In this document: positions 1-5,921 of the stretch, piece by piece
Layout of the letters: every line of letters begins with the position of its first letter
Position numbering within the stretch: position 1 is the first letter of the stretch
Source: an uncultured Anaerococcus sp.
Lineage (GTDB): Bacteria > Bacillota_A > Clostridia > Tissierellales > Peptoniphilaceae
Assembly (NCBI GenBank): GCA_945916625.1
Contig: CAMEGY010000068.1
Location: forward strand, 1-5,931
Length of the DNA stretch: 5,931 bases
Direction: 5' to 3'
Notes under the pieces: model-generated
Seen by the model: only the letters and a program-made list of their open reading frames with translations
Told to the model about the DNA's origin: nothing
Databases searched by the model: none
Program-made: the position numbers and the translations under genes

Positions 1-57
1 TAAAAAGTAAGCGGCAATAAGACTAACCAGAACAAGCAGTCCTGTACCTAAATACAT
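1..57 (-). CDS. possible 5' end of a membrane-protein gene, cut by the window edge
   Basis: Reading leftward from an ATG at 57-55 gives 19 open codons, MYLGTGLLVLVSLIAAYFL, which look like the first transmembrane helix of a membrane protein. The frame stays open to the window edge. It also stays open about 16 codons upstream of this ATG, but with no ATG, GTG or TTG start there. No purine-rich ribosome binding site precedes the ATG. A TATAAT hexamer at 61-56 overlaps the start codon, so it cannot be the promoter for this exact start. The piece lies 98 bases downstream of ogt on the same strand, so the two could be co-transcribed. The family cannot be recognised from 19 residues, and a chance open frame is possible. 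Confidence 0.35.
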   Translation of the reverse strand, partial: MYLGTGLLVLVSLIAAYFL

Positions 58-155
58 TATATAAGGAGAAAATTTAGTTATGGAGGATGTTATTTTACAT
101 ATATTTTACAATTAATCTATTATTAGAAAAAAGTTTTGGGCAAAATTAATAGAAT

Positions 156-614
156 TTAGAAAATATTGCCTTCAAGCTTTAGGAGCTTTTTTTTAATTTC
201 ACTTCCATAGGCAAAACCTCCAAGAGAACCATCAGACTTTACTATCCTGTGGCAAGGAATTATGATAAGGAATGGATTATTACCGCAAGCTGTGCCTACA
301 GCCCTCACTGCTTTGGGATTTCCTATTAGATTTGCGATCTGTTTATAAGAAGAAGTTTGCCCATAGGGGATTTCTAATAGGGCCTTCCACACAGATTTTT
401 GAAAGTCAGTTCCTCCTAAGTCCAAAAGGTCAAGATGGTCGAAATTTTTTCTCGTGCCAGATAAATATTCTAAAATTTGATTCTTAAAAAGATGAAAAAC
501 CTCATCTTTTTCTGATTTGCCAGGAAATTCATTGGCTAATTCAATTTTTTTAATTTTTTCTTCATAGGATATTTTTATTATTCCTATTTGAGATTTAAAA
601 TATCCGCAATTCAT
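156..614 (-). CDS. ogt: methylated-DNA--protein-cysteine methyltransferase (O6-alkylguanine repair)
   Basis: This 152-residue cytoplasmic suicide repair protein moves the alkyl group from O6-alkylguanine (and O4-alkylthymine) in DNA onto its own cysteine. The active site is IPCHRIV, with Cys121 as acceptor and His122 and Arg123 beside it. Upstream lie IPYGQTSSY (82-90), which starts the DNA-binding helix-turn-helix, Arg104 in AVRAVG (the arginine finger that fills the space of the flipped-out base) and GNNP (111-114). GSLGGFAYG (129-137) forms the end of the active-site loop. The N-terminal ~65 residues are the poorly conserved ribonuclease-H-like domain. Length is normal for a stand-alone Ogt, and there is no Ada-type regulatory domain. 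The start at 614 has no Shine-Dalgarno site, but an extended -10 box lies just upstream, so the mRNA may be leaderless. The gene is divergent from the glutamate--cysteine ligase gene. Identity is secure from the PCHR motif and its context. Confidence 0.96.
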   Translation of the reverse strand: MNCGYFKSQIGIIKISYEEKIKKIELANEFPGKSEKDEVFHLFKNQILEYLSGTRKNFDHLDLLDLGGTDFQKSVWKALLEIPYGQTSSYKQIANLIGNPKAVRAVGTACGNNPFLIIIPCHRIVKSDGSLGGFAYGSEIKKKLLKLEGNIF

Positions 615-620
615 GATATT

Positions 621-629
621 ATTATACCA
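621..629 (-). promoter_or_regulatory. extended -10 promoter of ogt
   Basis: On the minus strand the bases read TGGTATAAT, a perfect TGn extension joined to a consensus TATAAT. A recognisable -35 is lacking (AACAAT sits at the 17-bp spacing), as is usual for extended -10 promoters. The -10 ends 7 bases before the A of the ogt ATG, so transcription should begin at or within a base or two of the start codon. Confidence 0.6.
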
Positions 630-651
630 TGGTTATTATTTTTATTGTTCG

Positions 652-673
652 TATAATGATAAGAGTAAAGGGG
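652..673 (+). promoter_or_regulatory. -10 box and ribosome binding site of the glutamate--cysteine ligase gene
   Basis: TATAAT at 652-657 is a consensus -10, but no convincing -35 lies 16-18 bases upstream. Transcription would start near 664. AAAGGGG at 667-673 is a ribosome binding site 5 bases before ATG 679. This pair excludes the in-frame upstream ATG at 613, which lies upstream of the likely transcription start. Confidence 0.5.
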
Positions 674-678
674 TTATT

Positions 679-1980
679 ATGGACAGAAAAGAAAAAATTA
701 ATAAAATTGTAGATTTTATAAAAGAAGGTGAGAAAAACAACGATGATTTCAAGCTTGGATTTGAAATGGAACACTTTGTTGTAGACAAGGAAACACTTGA
801 AACCCAGTCCTTTTATGGTCATGATGGAGTAGGGGAAATCCTTGAAGATTTAATTTCCTTAGGCTATGAAAAAACTGACGGATCGGGTATGGCTTTTTCT
901 GATGGAAATGTTGATATATCAATAGAACCAGCCGGCCAATTTGAACTTGCACTAAGGGCTAAGAATTCTGTAGGCAAATTATTAGAAGTTTATAAGTCAC
1001 ATATGCAAAAGCTTGTGCCAATTTTTGAAAAAAGAGGGCTTCTTTTGGTGACTCTCGGCTACCATCCAAAATCTAAAATCGATGAGATTAAGATTATCCC
1101 AAAGGCCCGCTATGATTTTATGTACAAATATTTTGAAGAGTTTGGCGGAGAATATGCCCACAATATGATGAAGGGAACTTGTTCTATGCAATTTGCCGTA
1201 GACTACGAGGACGAGGATGATTTTAGAAAGAAATATTTCCTAGCAAACGCCCTAAGCCCATTTTTGTATTCTATTTTTGATAATGCCCTAATTTTTGAAG
1301 GCAAGGAGTATATAGATAGGAACTTAAGACAGACAATTTGGGAATACACAGATATGGATAGGACTGGCTTGTATGAATTTTCCTTTGATTCAGACATGTC
1401 TTATGAAAAATATGCGGAAAAAATTCTAGATACTCCAATGATTTTTATGCCGACAGACGATGGTGAAGTCTATGTGGGAAGAAAAACTCTAGAAGAGCTA
1501 ATGACAGAAGAAAATGCCGACAAAATGGTAGACCATGGTCTTTCTATTGTTTTTCCTGATGTCAGGGTCAAAAACTATATAGAAATAAGGATGCCAGATA
1601 ATGTGCCATATCCTTATAATATGGCGGCCTTGGCCCTCATTAAAGGGATATTTTTTGTAGAGGAAACCTTTGATAAGGTATATGAGATTTTCTCCGATAT
1701 GGATTATGAAAAGGCCCAAAAACTTAAGAACAACTCATCAAGAATGGGTATATTCGCCCTCTATAACAACCACGAAATCTATAAGTATATCCTAGAAATA
1801 ATTGATATAATTAGACCTGTCCTAGATGAGGAAGAAAATAAATTCCTAGATGAACTAGAGTCTATGCTTGATTTTGGAATTGTTCCTCGTGATATTTTTG
1901 CAAAAATCTATAAAGAAGATCCTAAAAGAGCGGTCTACGAATTTTCTGTAAACAGGTTTGTAGAGGCAATTGATGGCTAA
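679..1980 (+). CDS. glutamate--cysteine ligase, plant-type GCS2 family
   Basis: The 433-residue product should ligate L-glutamate to L-cysteine with ATP to give gamma-glutamylcysteine in the cytoplasm. Family landmarks run in order: GFEMEHF (27-33, metal/substrate-binding acidic residues Glu29 and Glu31), EPAGQFEL (83-90), PKARYDFM (141-148), GTCSMQFAVDY (166-176), ALSPFL (191-196), IWEYTDMDRTG (220-230) and YIEIRMPDNVPYPY (300-313). These match the plant/proteobacterial-type ligases (Pfam GCS2), and the length is close to theirs. The start at 679 is chosen over the in-frame ATG at 613 because AAAGGGG lies 5 bases upstream and the extra 22 residues are not family-like. It has no ATP-grasp glutathione synthetase domain, unlike the fused GshF of many Gram-positives. 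It overlaps radA by 8 bases, so the two are translated from one mRNA. An EgtA-like or other gamma-glutamyl ligase role is the main alternative. Confidence 0.87.
   Translation: MDRKEKINKIVDFIKEGEKNNDDFKLGFEMEHFVVDKETLETQSFYGHDGVGEILEDLISLGYEKTDGSGMAFSDGNVDISIEPAGQFELALRAKNSVGKLLEVYKSHMQKLVPIFEKRGLLLVTLGYHPKSKIDEIKIIPKARYDFMYKYFEEFGGEYAHNMMKGTCSMQFAVDYEDEDDFRKKYFLANALSPFLYSIFDNALIFEGKEYIDRNLRQTIWEYTDMDRTGLYEFSFDSDMSYEKYAEKILDTPMIFMPTDDGEVYVGRKTLEELMTEENADKMVDHGLSIVFPDVRVKNYIEIRMPDNVPYPYNMAALALIKGIFFVEETFDKVYEIFSDMDYEKAQKLKNNSSRMGIFALYNNHEIYKYILEIIDIIRPVLDEEENKFLDELESMLDFGIVPRDIFAKIYKEDPKRAVYEFSVNRFVEAIDG
1962..1966 (+). promoter_or_regulatory. ribosome binding site that sets the radA start
   Basis: AGAGG lies 6 bases before ATG 1973, but only 3 bases before the alternative TTG at 1970. 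This favours the ATG. The site lies inside the end of the ligase gene. Confidence 0.6.
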
Positions 1981-3340
1981 AATAAAAAAAGCTTATGAAT
2001 GCACAAACTGTGGTCATGTCCAAAATGTTTGGGCTGGCCAATGCCCATCTTGCAAAAAATGGGGAAGCCTAGTCGAAACAACCATCAAGGAAGGAAAGAC
2101 TGGTAAGAAAGTAGTTATTGATGATGATAATAAGGCAAAAAAGCTAAGAGATATTGAAATCAATGAGTCAGAAAGAATCCACTCGGCCTATGAAGAATTT
2201 GATAGGGCAGTTGGAGGAGGCCTTGTAAGGGATTCTGTATCGATACTTACAGCCCGTCCAGGAGCCGGAAAATCTACTCTTCTCCTTCAATTATCAAAAT
2301 CATATGCAGATAGGGACCTAAAAGTTCTATATATTTCTGGAGAAGAAAGTGAAAGTCAAATAAAGGCAAGAGCCCAAAGGATAATGCAAGAAGAACCCAA
2401 GAATTTGTGGATTCTATCGACAAATTCAATGGACTTGGCCCTCAAAGAGATAAAAGTAACAGGGGCTGATATTGTAATTTTAGACTCCATCCAAACTTTT
2501 TCCCTCCAAGAATTTGACAATAAGCAAGGCTCGCCAACTCAGACAATTGAAGTTGCAAATAAGGCTGTAGAAATGGCCAAAAATCCAGAAATGAAACGTG
2601 CTTTTATCATGGTAGGACATATGACCAAGACAGGGGAAATGGCAGGTCTAAGGACCCTTGAGCACCTGGTAGACACAGTTTTAATCCTGGATGGAAACCC
2701 TGAAGAAGACCTAAGAGTCCTTACATCAAGCAAAAATAGGTTTGGTAGAACTGGCGAAATTGGTCTATTTTCAATGGATGAAGAGGGCCTAATTGAAATT
2801 ACAAATCCTAGTGAATACTTCATAACCCAAAGGGATGAAGAAATCGAGGGGTCGGCTATATCTGTCACAAAAGAAGGGTCAAGGCTTCTTGAAGTTGAAA
2901 TAGAATCCCTAGTTTCAAAATCTTTTATGCCCTACCCACAAAGGATAGGTGATTCCCTAAGACGAGATGATTTAAACACCCTAATTTCAATACTTCAAGA
3001 AAGAGCTGGCCTAAATCTTTTTGACTTCAATGTCATAATAAAAACGACAGGTGGCCTTAAATTATCAGAACCATCAGTCAACCTTGCTATAATAATGTCT
3101 ATAGCTTCGTCATATCTTAAAAAACCAATTTCAGACAAGGTCGTTTTCATTGCAGAAGTAGGCCTTACAGGTGAACTTAAGAAAGTTCCTCAAATAAAAC
3201 AAAGGGTCAAAGAGCTTGAAAGACTTGGCTACAAAAAAGTCTATATGGCAAAAAATAGCCTTGATCAAAAGGATTTTAGGGACATAAAAGTAAGGCAAAT
3301 GGCCAATATAAAAGAGGTAATCTCCGAGGTCTTTAGCTAG
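1973..3340 (+). CDS. radA: DNA repair protein RadA (branch-migration ATPase)
   Basis: The 455-residue cytoplasmic protein is a RecA-like ATPase that drives branch migration of recombination intermediates. It opens with a four-cysteine zinc finger (Cys10, Cys13, Cys24, Cys27: CTNC...CPSC). The RecA-like core has Walker A RPGAGKST (95-102), SGEES (122-126), Walker B VILDSIQT (168-175) and the RadA signature KNRFG (254-258). The C-terminal ~180 residues form the Lon-protease-like domain, including the conserved stretch GEVGLTGELKKVP-like at ~390-405 (here AEVGLTGELKKVP). The length is typical. ATG 1973 is used because its ribosome binding site is better spaced than that of TTG 1970. The start lies inside the end of the ligase gene, so translation is probably coupled. 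The residue before the Walker A proline is Arg, where Asp or Asn is usual (GDPGIGKST in Bacillus, GNPGAGKST in E. coli, from memory). No terminator is visible after the stop. Confidence 0.97.
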   Translation: MAKIKKAYECTNCGHVQNVWAGQCPSCKKWGSLVETTIKEGKTGKKVVIDDDNKAKKLRDIEINESERIHSAYEEFDRAVGGGLVRDSVSILTARPGAGKSTLLLQLSKSYADRDLKVLYISGEESESQIKARAQRIMQEEPKNLWILSTNSMDLALKEIKVTGADIVILDSIQTFSLQEFDNKQGSPTQTIEVANKAVEMAKNPEMKRAFIMVGHMTKTGEMAGLRTLEHLVDTVLILDGNPEEDLRVLTSSKNRFGRTGEIGLFSMDEEGLIEITNPSEYFITQRDEEIEGSAISVTKEGSRLLEVEIESLVSKSFMPYPQRIGDSLRRDDLNTLISILQERAGLNLFDFNVIIKTTGGLKLSEPSVNLAIIMSIASSYLKKPISDKVVFIAEVGLTGELKKVPQIKQRVKELERLGYKKVYMAKNSLDQKDFRDIKVRQMANIKEVISEVFS

Positions 3341-3357
3341 ACGTTTAAGTAAAATGC

Positions 3358-3386
3358 TTGCAATTTAGCCAAAAATATGGTATATT
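3358..3386 (+). promoter_or_regulatory. sigma-A-type promoter of the small FMN-binding lipoprotein
   Basis: TTGCAA (3358-3363) and TATATT (3381-3386) are separated by exactly 17 bases, and the -10 has a TGG extension (3378-3380). Transcription should start near 3393, giving a ~38-base leader that ends in AAGGAG (3419-3424), 6 bases before ATG 3431. The start codon at 3377 of a longer in-frame version lies within this promoter, which excludes it. Confidence 0.75.
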
Positions 3387-3430
3387 GTTTAGGTAAATCT
3401 AATAAAATAGAAATTTACAAGGAGAGTAAT

Positions 3431-3820
3431 ATGAAAAAGAATATATTTTTAATAGCAGGTCTAGCACTAGTACTAGGAGCTTGCGGAAACTCAGCTGACA
3501 AACCAGCAGAAGAAGCTGCAACAGATGCACCAGCAGAAACAACAGAAACTGCAGAAACAACTGAAACAACAGGTACAGCTACATCAGCTGGATACGGTGG
3601 AGATATCAAGCTTACAGTAACAATGGAAGGCGATCAAATCAAAGACATCGTAGTTGATGAACACGCTGAAACAGAAGGTATCGGAGCAGATGCACTTCCA
3701 GAACTAGTTGAAGCTGCAAAAGAAGCAAACGGAACAGAATTTGACAACGTATCAGGCGCAACAGTAACAAGTGAAGCATTCAAAGCTGCACTTAAAGACG
3801 CTATGGACGCTGCAAAATAA
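3431..3820 (+). CDS. small FMN-binding lipoprotein (probable flavinylated electron carrier)
   Basis: The 129-residue product begins with a lipoprotein signal: MKK, a hydrophobic stretch and lipobox LGAC. Cys18 would be lipidated, anchoring it to the outer face of the membrane. Residues 19-53 form an Ala/Thr/Glu-rich linker containing AETTET twice. Residues ~54-129 are one FMN-binding domain (Pfam PF04205): GGDIKLTV (56-63), HAETEGIG (78-85), then DNVSGAT (105-111). The last fits the Dxx(S/T)GAT motif in which ApbE attaches FMN to the threonine through a phosphoester, here Thr111. Related domains occur in NqrC, RnfG and Listeria PplA. It has no haem motif or enzyme domain, so it is most likely an electron shuttle. 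It has its own strong promoter, and a terminator separates it from the reductase gene, which carries a related FMN domain and is the obvious partner. No apbE lies in the window. Thr111 as FMN site is inferred from the motif. Confidence 0.88.
   Translation: MKKNIFLIAGLALVLGACGNSADKPAEEAATDAPAETTETAETTETTGTATSAGYGGDIKLTVTMEGDQIKDIVVDEHAETEGIGADALPELVEAAKEANGTEFDNVSGATVTSEAFKAALKDAMDAAK
3533..3568 (+). repeat. two tandem 18-bp units in the lipoprotein linker
   Basis: GCAGAAACAACAGAAACT at 3533-3550 is followed directly by GCAGAAACAACTGAAACA at 3551-3568. The units match at 16 of 18 positions and each encodes AETTET. The repeat is in frame and lies in the flexible linker between lipid anchor and FMN domain, so copy-number change would alter only tether length. 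Confidence 0.8.
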
Positions 3821-3823
3821 GAT

Positions 3824-3857
3824 AATTTAAAAGGTAGGCTATCCTACCTTTTAAATT
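3824..3857 (+). terminator. hairpin terminator between the two lipoprotein genes
   Basis: The arms 3824-3838 and 3843-3857 pair perfectly over 15 bp, centred on AAAAGGTAGG/CCTACCTTTT, with loop CTAT at 3839-3842. The top of the stem is GC-containing, and a T-rich stretch, TCTTTT (3858-3863 region), follows. It starts 4 bases after the stop codon at 3820. The A-rich left flank means it could also act on the minus strand. It should end most transcripts of the small gene and leave the reductase gene to read-through or to a promoter I cannot clearly identify. Confidence 0.85.
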
Positions 3858-3897
3858 TCTTTTAAAATACTTATTATTTATATATAAAGGAATACAT

Positions 3898-5772
3898 ATG
3901 AAAAAAATTAAATTAACAGCACTCGTACTAGCCTTAGCCCTGCCTTTATCAGCTTGTAGCAAAGAAAATGAAGTAAAAGAAACTAGTGAAGAAAAACAGG
4001 AAACCACTGTTAATGAAACACAAGAAACAGCTAGCAAGGATATGACTATAGATGATGGCAGCTTTGAAGCAGTTGCAACAGGACATAACGGTGAGATCAA
4101 GCTATCTATAACTTTTAAAGATAATAAAATAGAAGCTATCGATGTTAAGGAATCATCAGAAACTCCTGTAGTTGCAGATACAGGCTTTGAAGAAATCATA
4201 GCTAGGATTTTAGAGCACCAAACAAGCAATGTTGATACTATAACAGGTGCTACTGTAACTTCAAATGCAGTAAAGTCTGCCGTATCTAAAGCTATTGACG
4301 AAGCAAATGGTAGCGAAGAATTCAAAAGAAAAGTTGAAGAAGAAGCACAAGAAGCTATAAATCTTGAAACTGATGTCCTAGTTATAGGAGCAGGTGGAGC
4401 AGGTTTATCAGCAGCCATATCTGCTGATGAAGAAGGACACGACGTAGTCCTACTAGAAAAAAATGCAATGGCAGGTGGCCATACAGCTTTATCTGGAGCT
4501 TTCACCCTAATAACTGGCTCTAAGGTTCAAAAAGATGTTTATGGTGTAACTGACGACTCAATTGAATCAGTATATGATGATAACATGAAAAATGGTGGAA
4601 ATGAATCAATTCCAGAAGATCTTAAGCTTTACGCAGAAAAAATGGGAGAAGCAACTGACTGGACAATTGACTATGTTGGTTCAAAAATTCCTGAAAAGTT
4701 AACTCCTCTTGGAGAAAACAGCGTTGATAGGGCTATGATTTATGAAGGAGCAGGAGAAGGATTTATTCAATCACTCCTTGATAAACTAGAAGAAACCAAC
4801 GTTGATTTTAGAAAGAATACAAAAATAACAGAATTAATATATGAAGACGGAAAAGTTACTGGAGCTAAAGGTGAAATGTCAGATGGTACACCTGTAGAAG
4901 TAAAGGCAGATGCTGTCTTAATAGCAACAGGTTCCTATGCTGCAAACAAAGATATGCTTCCAGAAAGACTTGACAACTTTGTATACTATGGTGCTCAACT
5001 TGCTCAAGGTGAAGGTCAAAAAATGGCTGAAGAAATTGGAGCAGATGTTGTAAACCAAGGCTATGTAGAGCTATTTGAAAATGGTGTTGAATGGCAACCA
5101 GGAATAGCAAAATCAACATACAATGGTTCGATGGCAAGCTGGGATGTTTCAGGAATCTTAGTTGACAGATCTGGTAAAAGAGTTGTAAATGAAAGATCAG
5201 CAGGAATCAATATTGTAAAAGAAATGGAAAAGCAAGAAGATGCTAGACTATTCTTAGTAATGGATGAAGATACCTATAAGGCATTTGAAGATAACGTAGC
5301 AGGGTACGGAATAACTAAAAAAATGCTTGACGATTGGTTTGCAACAGACGGTGAGAAAGTACCATACTTTGCAAAAGCAGATACCCTTGCTGAACTTGCT
5401 GAAAAAGTAAATATTGACCCAGCAGGCTTAGAAGAAACTGTAGAAAGATACAACACTTTTGTTGAAAAGCAAAATGATGAAGATTTCGGAAGAGATCCTA
5501 AGTATATGACAGCAAAAATCAAAGACAATGGTCCTTACTATGTAGTTGAGCAATTACCAAGATTTGCTACAACCCTTGGTGGTCTAAAAATTGATAACAA
5601 ACTTAGAGTAATAGACAAAGATGGCAATGCAATCGAAGGCTTATATGCATCAGGCGATGTTGCTGGTGGAGCTAGAGGAAATGACTCTATACCAGGAGCA
5701 GACGTTGGTTGGGCTATTACATCTGGTTATGAAGCAGGTAGGACAATAAGTGAATTCCTAAAAAATAAATAA
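3898..5772 (+). CDS. FMN-binding and FAD-dependent reductase lipoprotein, fumarate/urocanate reductase superfamily, substrate unknown
   Basis: The 624-residue product is an extracytoplasmic lipoprotein with lipobox LSAC (Cys20). A Glu/Thr-rich linker (~21-50) leads to an FMN-binding domain (~52-138) with DTITGAT (113-119), so Thr119 is the likely covalent FMN site. An FAD_binding_2 flavoprotein domain (~157-624) follows: VIGAGGAGLSAA (162-173, dinucleotide fold), Glu187 (ribose), GGHTALSGAF (193-202), ATGSYAAN (343-350), GKRVVNE (426-432), LGGLKID (560-566) and GLYASGDVAGG (581-591). Order and length fit UrdA/flavocytochrome-c-type reductases that use FMN instead of haem. Electrons would pass from a donor, perhaps the small lipoprotein upstream, through FMN to FAD and then to an acceptor outside the membrane. 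The fumarate-site residues of Shewanella Fcc3 are not conserved (aligned Gly436, Ala557, Ser597), so it should not be called a fumarate reductase. AAAGGA at 3886-3891, 6 bases upstream, fixes the start. A dehydrogenase role is also possible. Confidence 0.88.
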   Translation: MKKIKLTALVLALALPLSACSKENEVKETSEEKQETTVNETQETASKDMTIDDGSFEAVATGHNGEIKLSITFKDNKIEAIDVKESSETPVVADTGFEEIIARILEHQTSNVDTITGATVTSNAVKSAVSKAIDEANGSEEFKRKVEEEAQEAINLETDVLVIGAGGAGLSAAISADEEGHDVVLLEKNAMAGGHTALSGAFTLITGSKVQKDVYGVTDDSIESVYDDNMKNGGNESIPEDLKLYAEKMGEATDWTIDYVGSKIPEKLTPLGENSVDRAMIYEGAGEGFIQSLLDKLEETNVDFRKNTKITELIYEDGKVTGAKGEMSDGTPVEVKADAVLIATGSYAANKDMLPERLDNFVYYGAQLAQGEGQKMAEEIGADVVNQGYVELFENGVEWQPGIAKSTYNGSMASWDVSGILVDRSGKRVVNERSAGINIVKEMEKQEDARLFLVMDEDTYKAFEDNVAGYGITKKMLDDWFATDGEKVPYFAKADTLAELAEKVNIDPAGLEETVERYNTFVEKQNDEDFGRDPKYMTAKIKDNGPYYVVEQLPRFATTLGGLKIDNKLRVIDKDGNAIEGLYASGDVAGGARGNDSIPGADVGWAITSGYEAGRTISEFLKNK

Positions 5773-5790
5773 TTTATAGACAAGCTATGG

Positions 5791-5825
5791 AAAACCCTAA
5801 ACCCTAAATTTAGTTTGGGGTTTTT
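5791..5825 (+). terminator. intrinsic terminator after the reductase gene
   Basis: AAAACCCTAAAC (5791-5802) pairs with GTTTGGGGTTTT (5813-5824) over 12 bp with one G-U wobble. The loop is 10 bases, and the right arm runs into TTTTT (5821-5825). It begins 18 bases after the stop codon at 5772 and ends the flavoprotein transcription unit. Confidence 0.85.
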
Positions 5826-5844
5826 GCACTGTCTAATGAGAGAC

Positions 5845-5867
5845 TTGACTAAAGAAAAGATAGTCAA
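5845..5867. repeat. short inverted repeat TTGACTA-N9-TAGTCAA
   Basis: The arms at 5845-5851 and 5861-5867 are perfect 7-bp complements with an A/G-only 9-base spacer. The left arm contains TTGACT, a near-consensus -35 box, with GATATA 18 bases downstream. The dyad could be an operator or weak promoter for a gene beyond the window, or a chance repeat in AT-rich DNA. Confidence 0.35.
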
Positions 5868-5912
5868 AGATATAAGCGCCTATTACTTAGTTTGAGGAAT
5901 TAAATTTTAGCG

Positions 5913-5921
5913 ATTATAACA
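5913..5921 (-). promoter_or_regulatory. possible extended -10 element on the minus strand
   Basis: The minus strand reads TGTTATAAT, a consensus -10 with a TGn extension. No coding frame with a start and ribosome binding site lies to its left before the terminator hairpin at 5791-5825. Any transcript would be a short non-coding or antisense RNA. Such motifs also arise by chance in AT-rich DNA. Confidence 0.25.

Noticed and set aside
80..115. Eleven-codon plus-strand open frame (MEDVILHIFYN) after an AAGGAG at 63-68
   Set aside because: The spacing is long (11 bases), the peptide is very short, and nothing supports expression; a chance match in AT-rich intergenic DNA is more likely.
272..487. 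Plus-strand open frame of 71 codons inside ogt
   Set aside because: It lies opposite the conserved ogt coding region, and its product has no recognisable motif.
643..657. GAAC-containing sequence (ATACGAACAAT on the minus strand) resembling a PurR box or LexA half-site
   Set aside because: It lacks the second half-site of a LexA operator and the CC of the PurR box, and it is a single copy in AT-rich DNA.
613..678. Upstream in-frame start for the glutamate--cysteine ligase
   Set aside because: The extra 22 residues include the -10 box and ribosome binding site of the real start at 679, and they do not look like the family N-terminus.
3377..3430. Upstream in-frame start for the small lipoprotein
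   Set aside because: The ATG lies within the promoter's spacer and -10 region, and an 18-residue extension would displace the lipoprotein signal peptide from the N-terminus.
3801..4505. Minus-strand open frame of 234 codons opposite the reductase gene
   Set aside because: It is antisense to a well-supported domain-bearing gene, crosses the terminator hairpin, is Ser/Ala-rich low-complexity sequence typical of a reverse-frame shadow, and has no family motif.
5792..5808. Telomere-like AAACCCTAAACCCTAAA repeat
   Set aside because: Only about two copies are present, and they are explained as the left arm and loop of the terminator hairpin.
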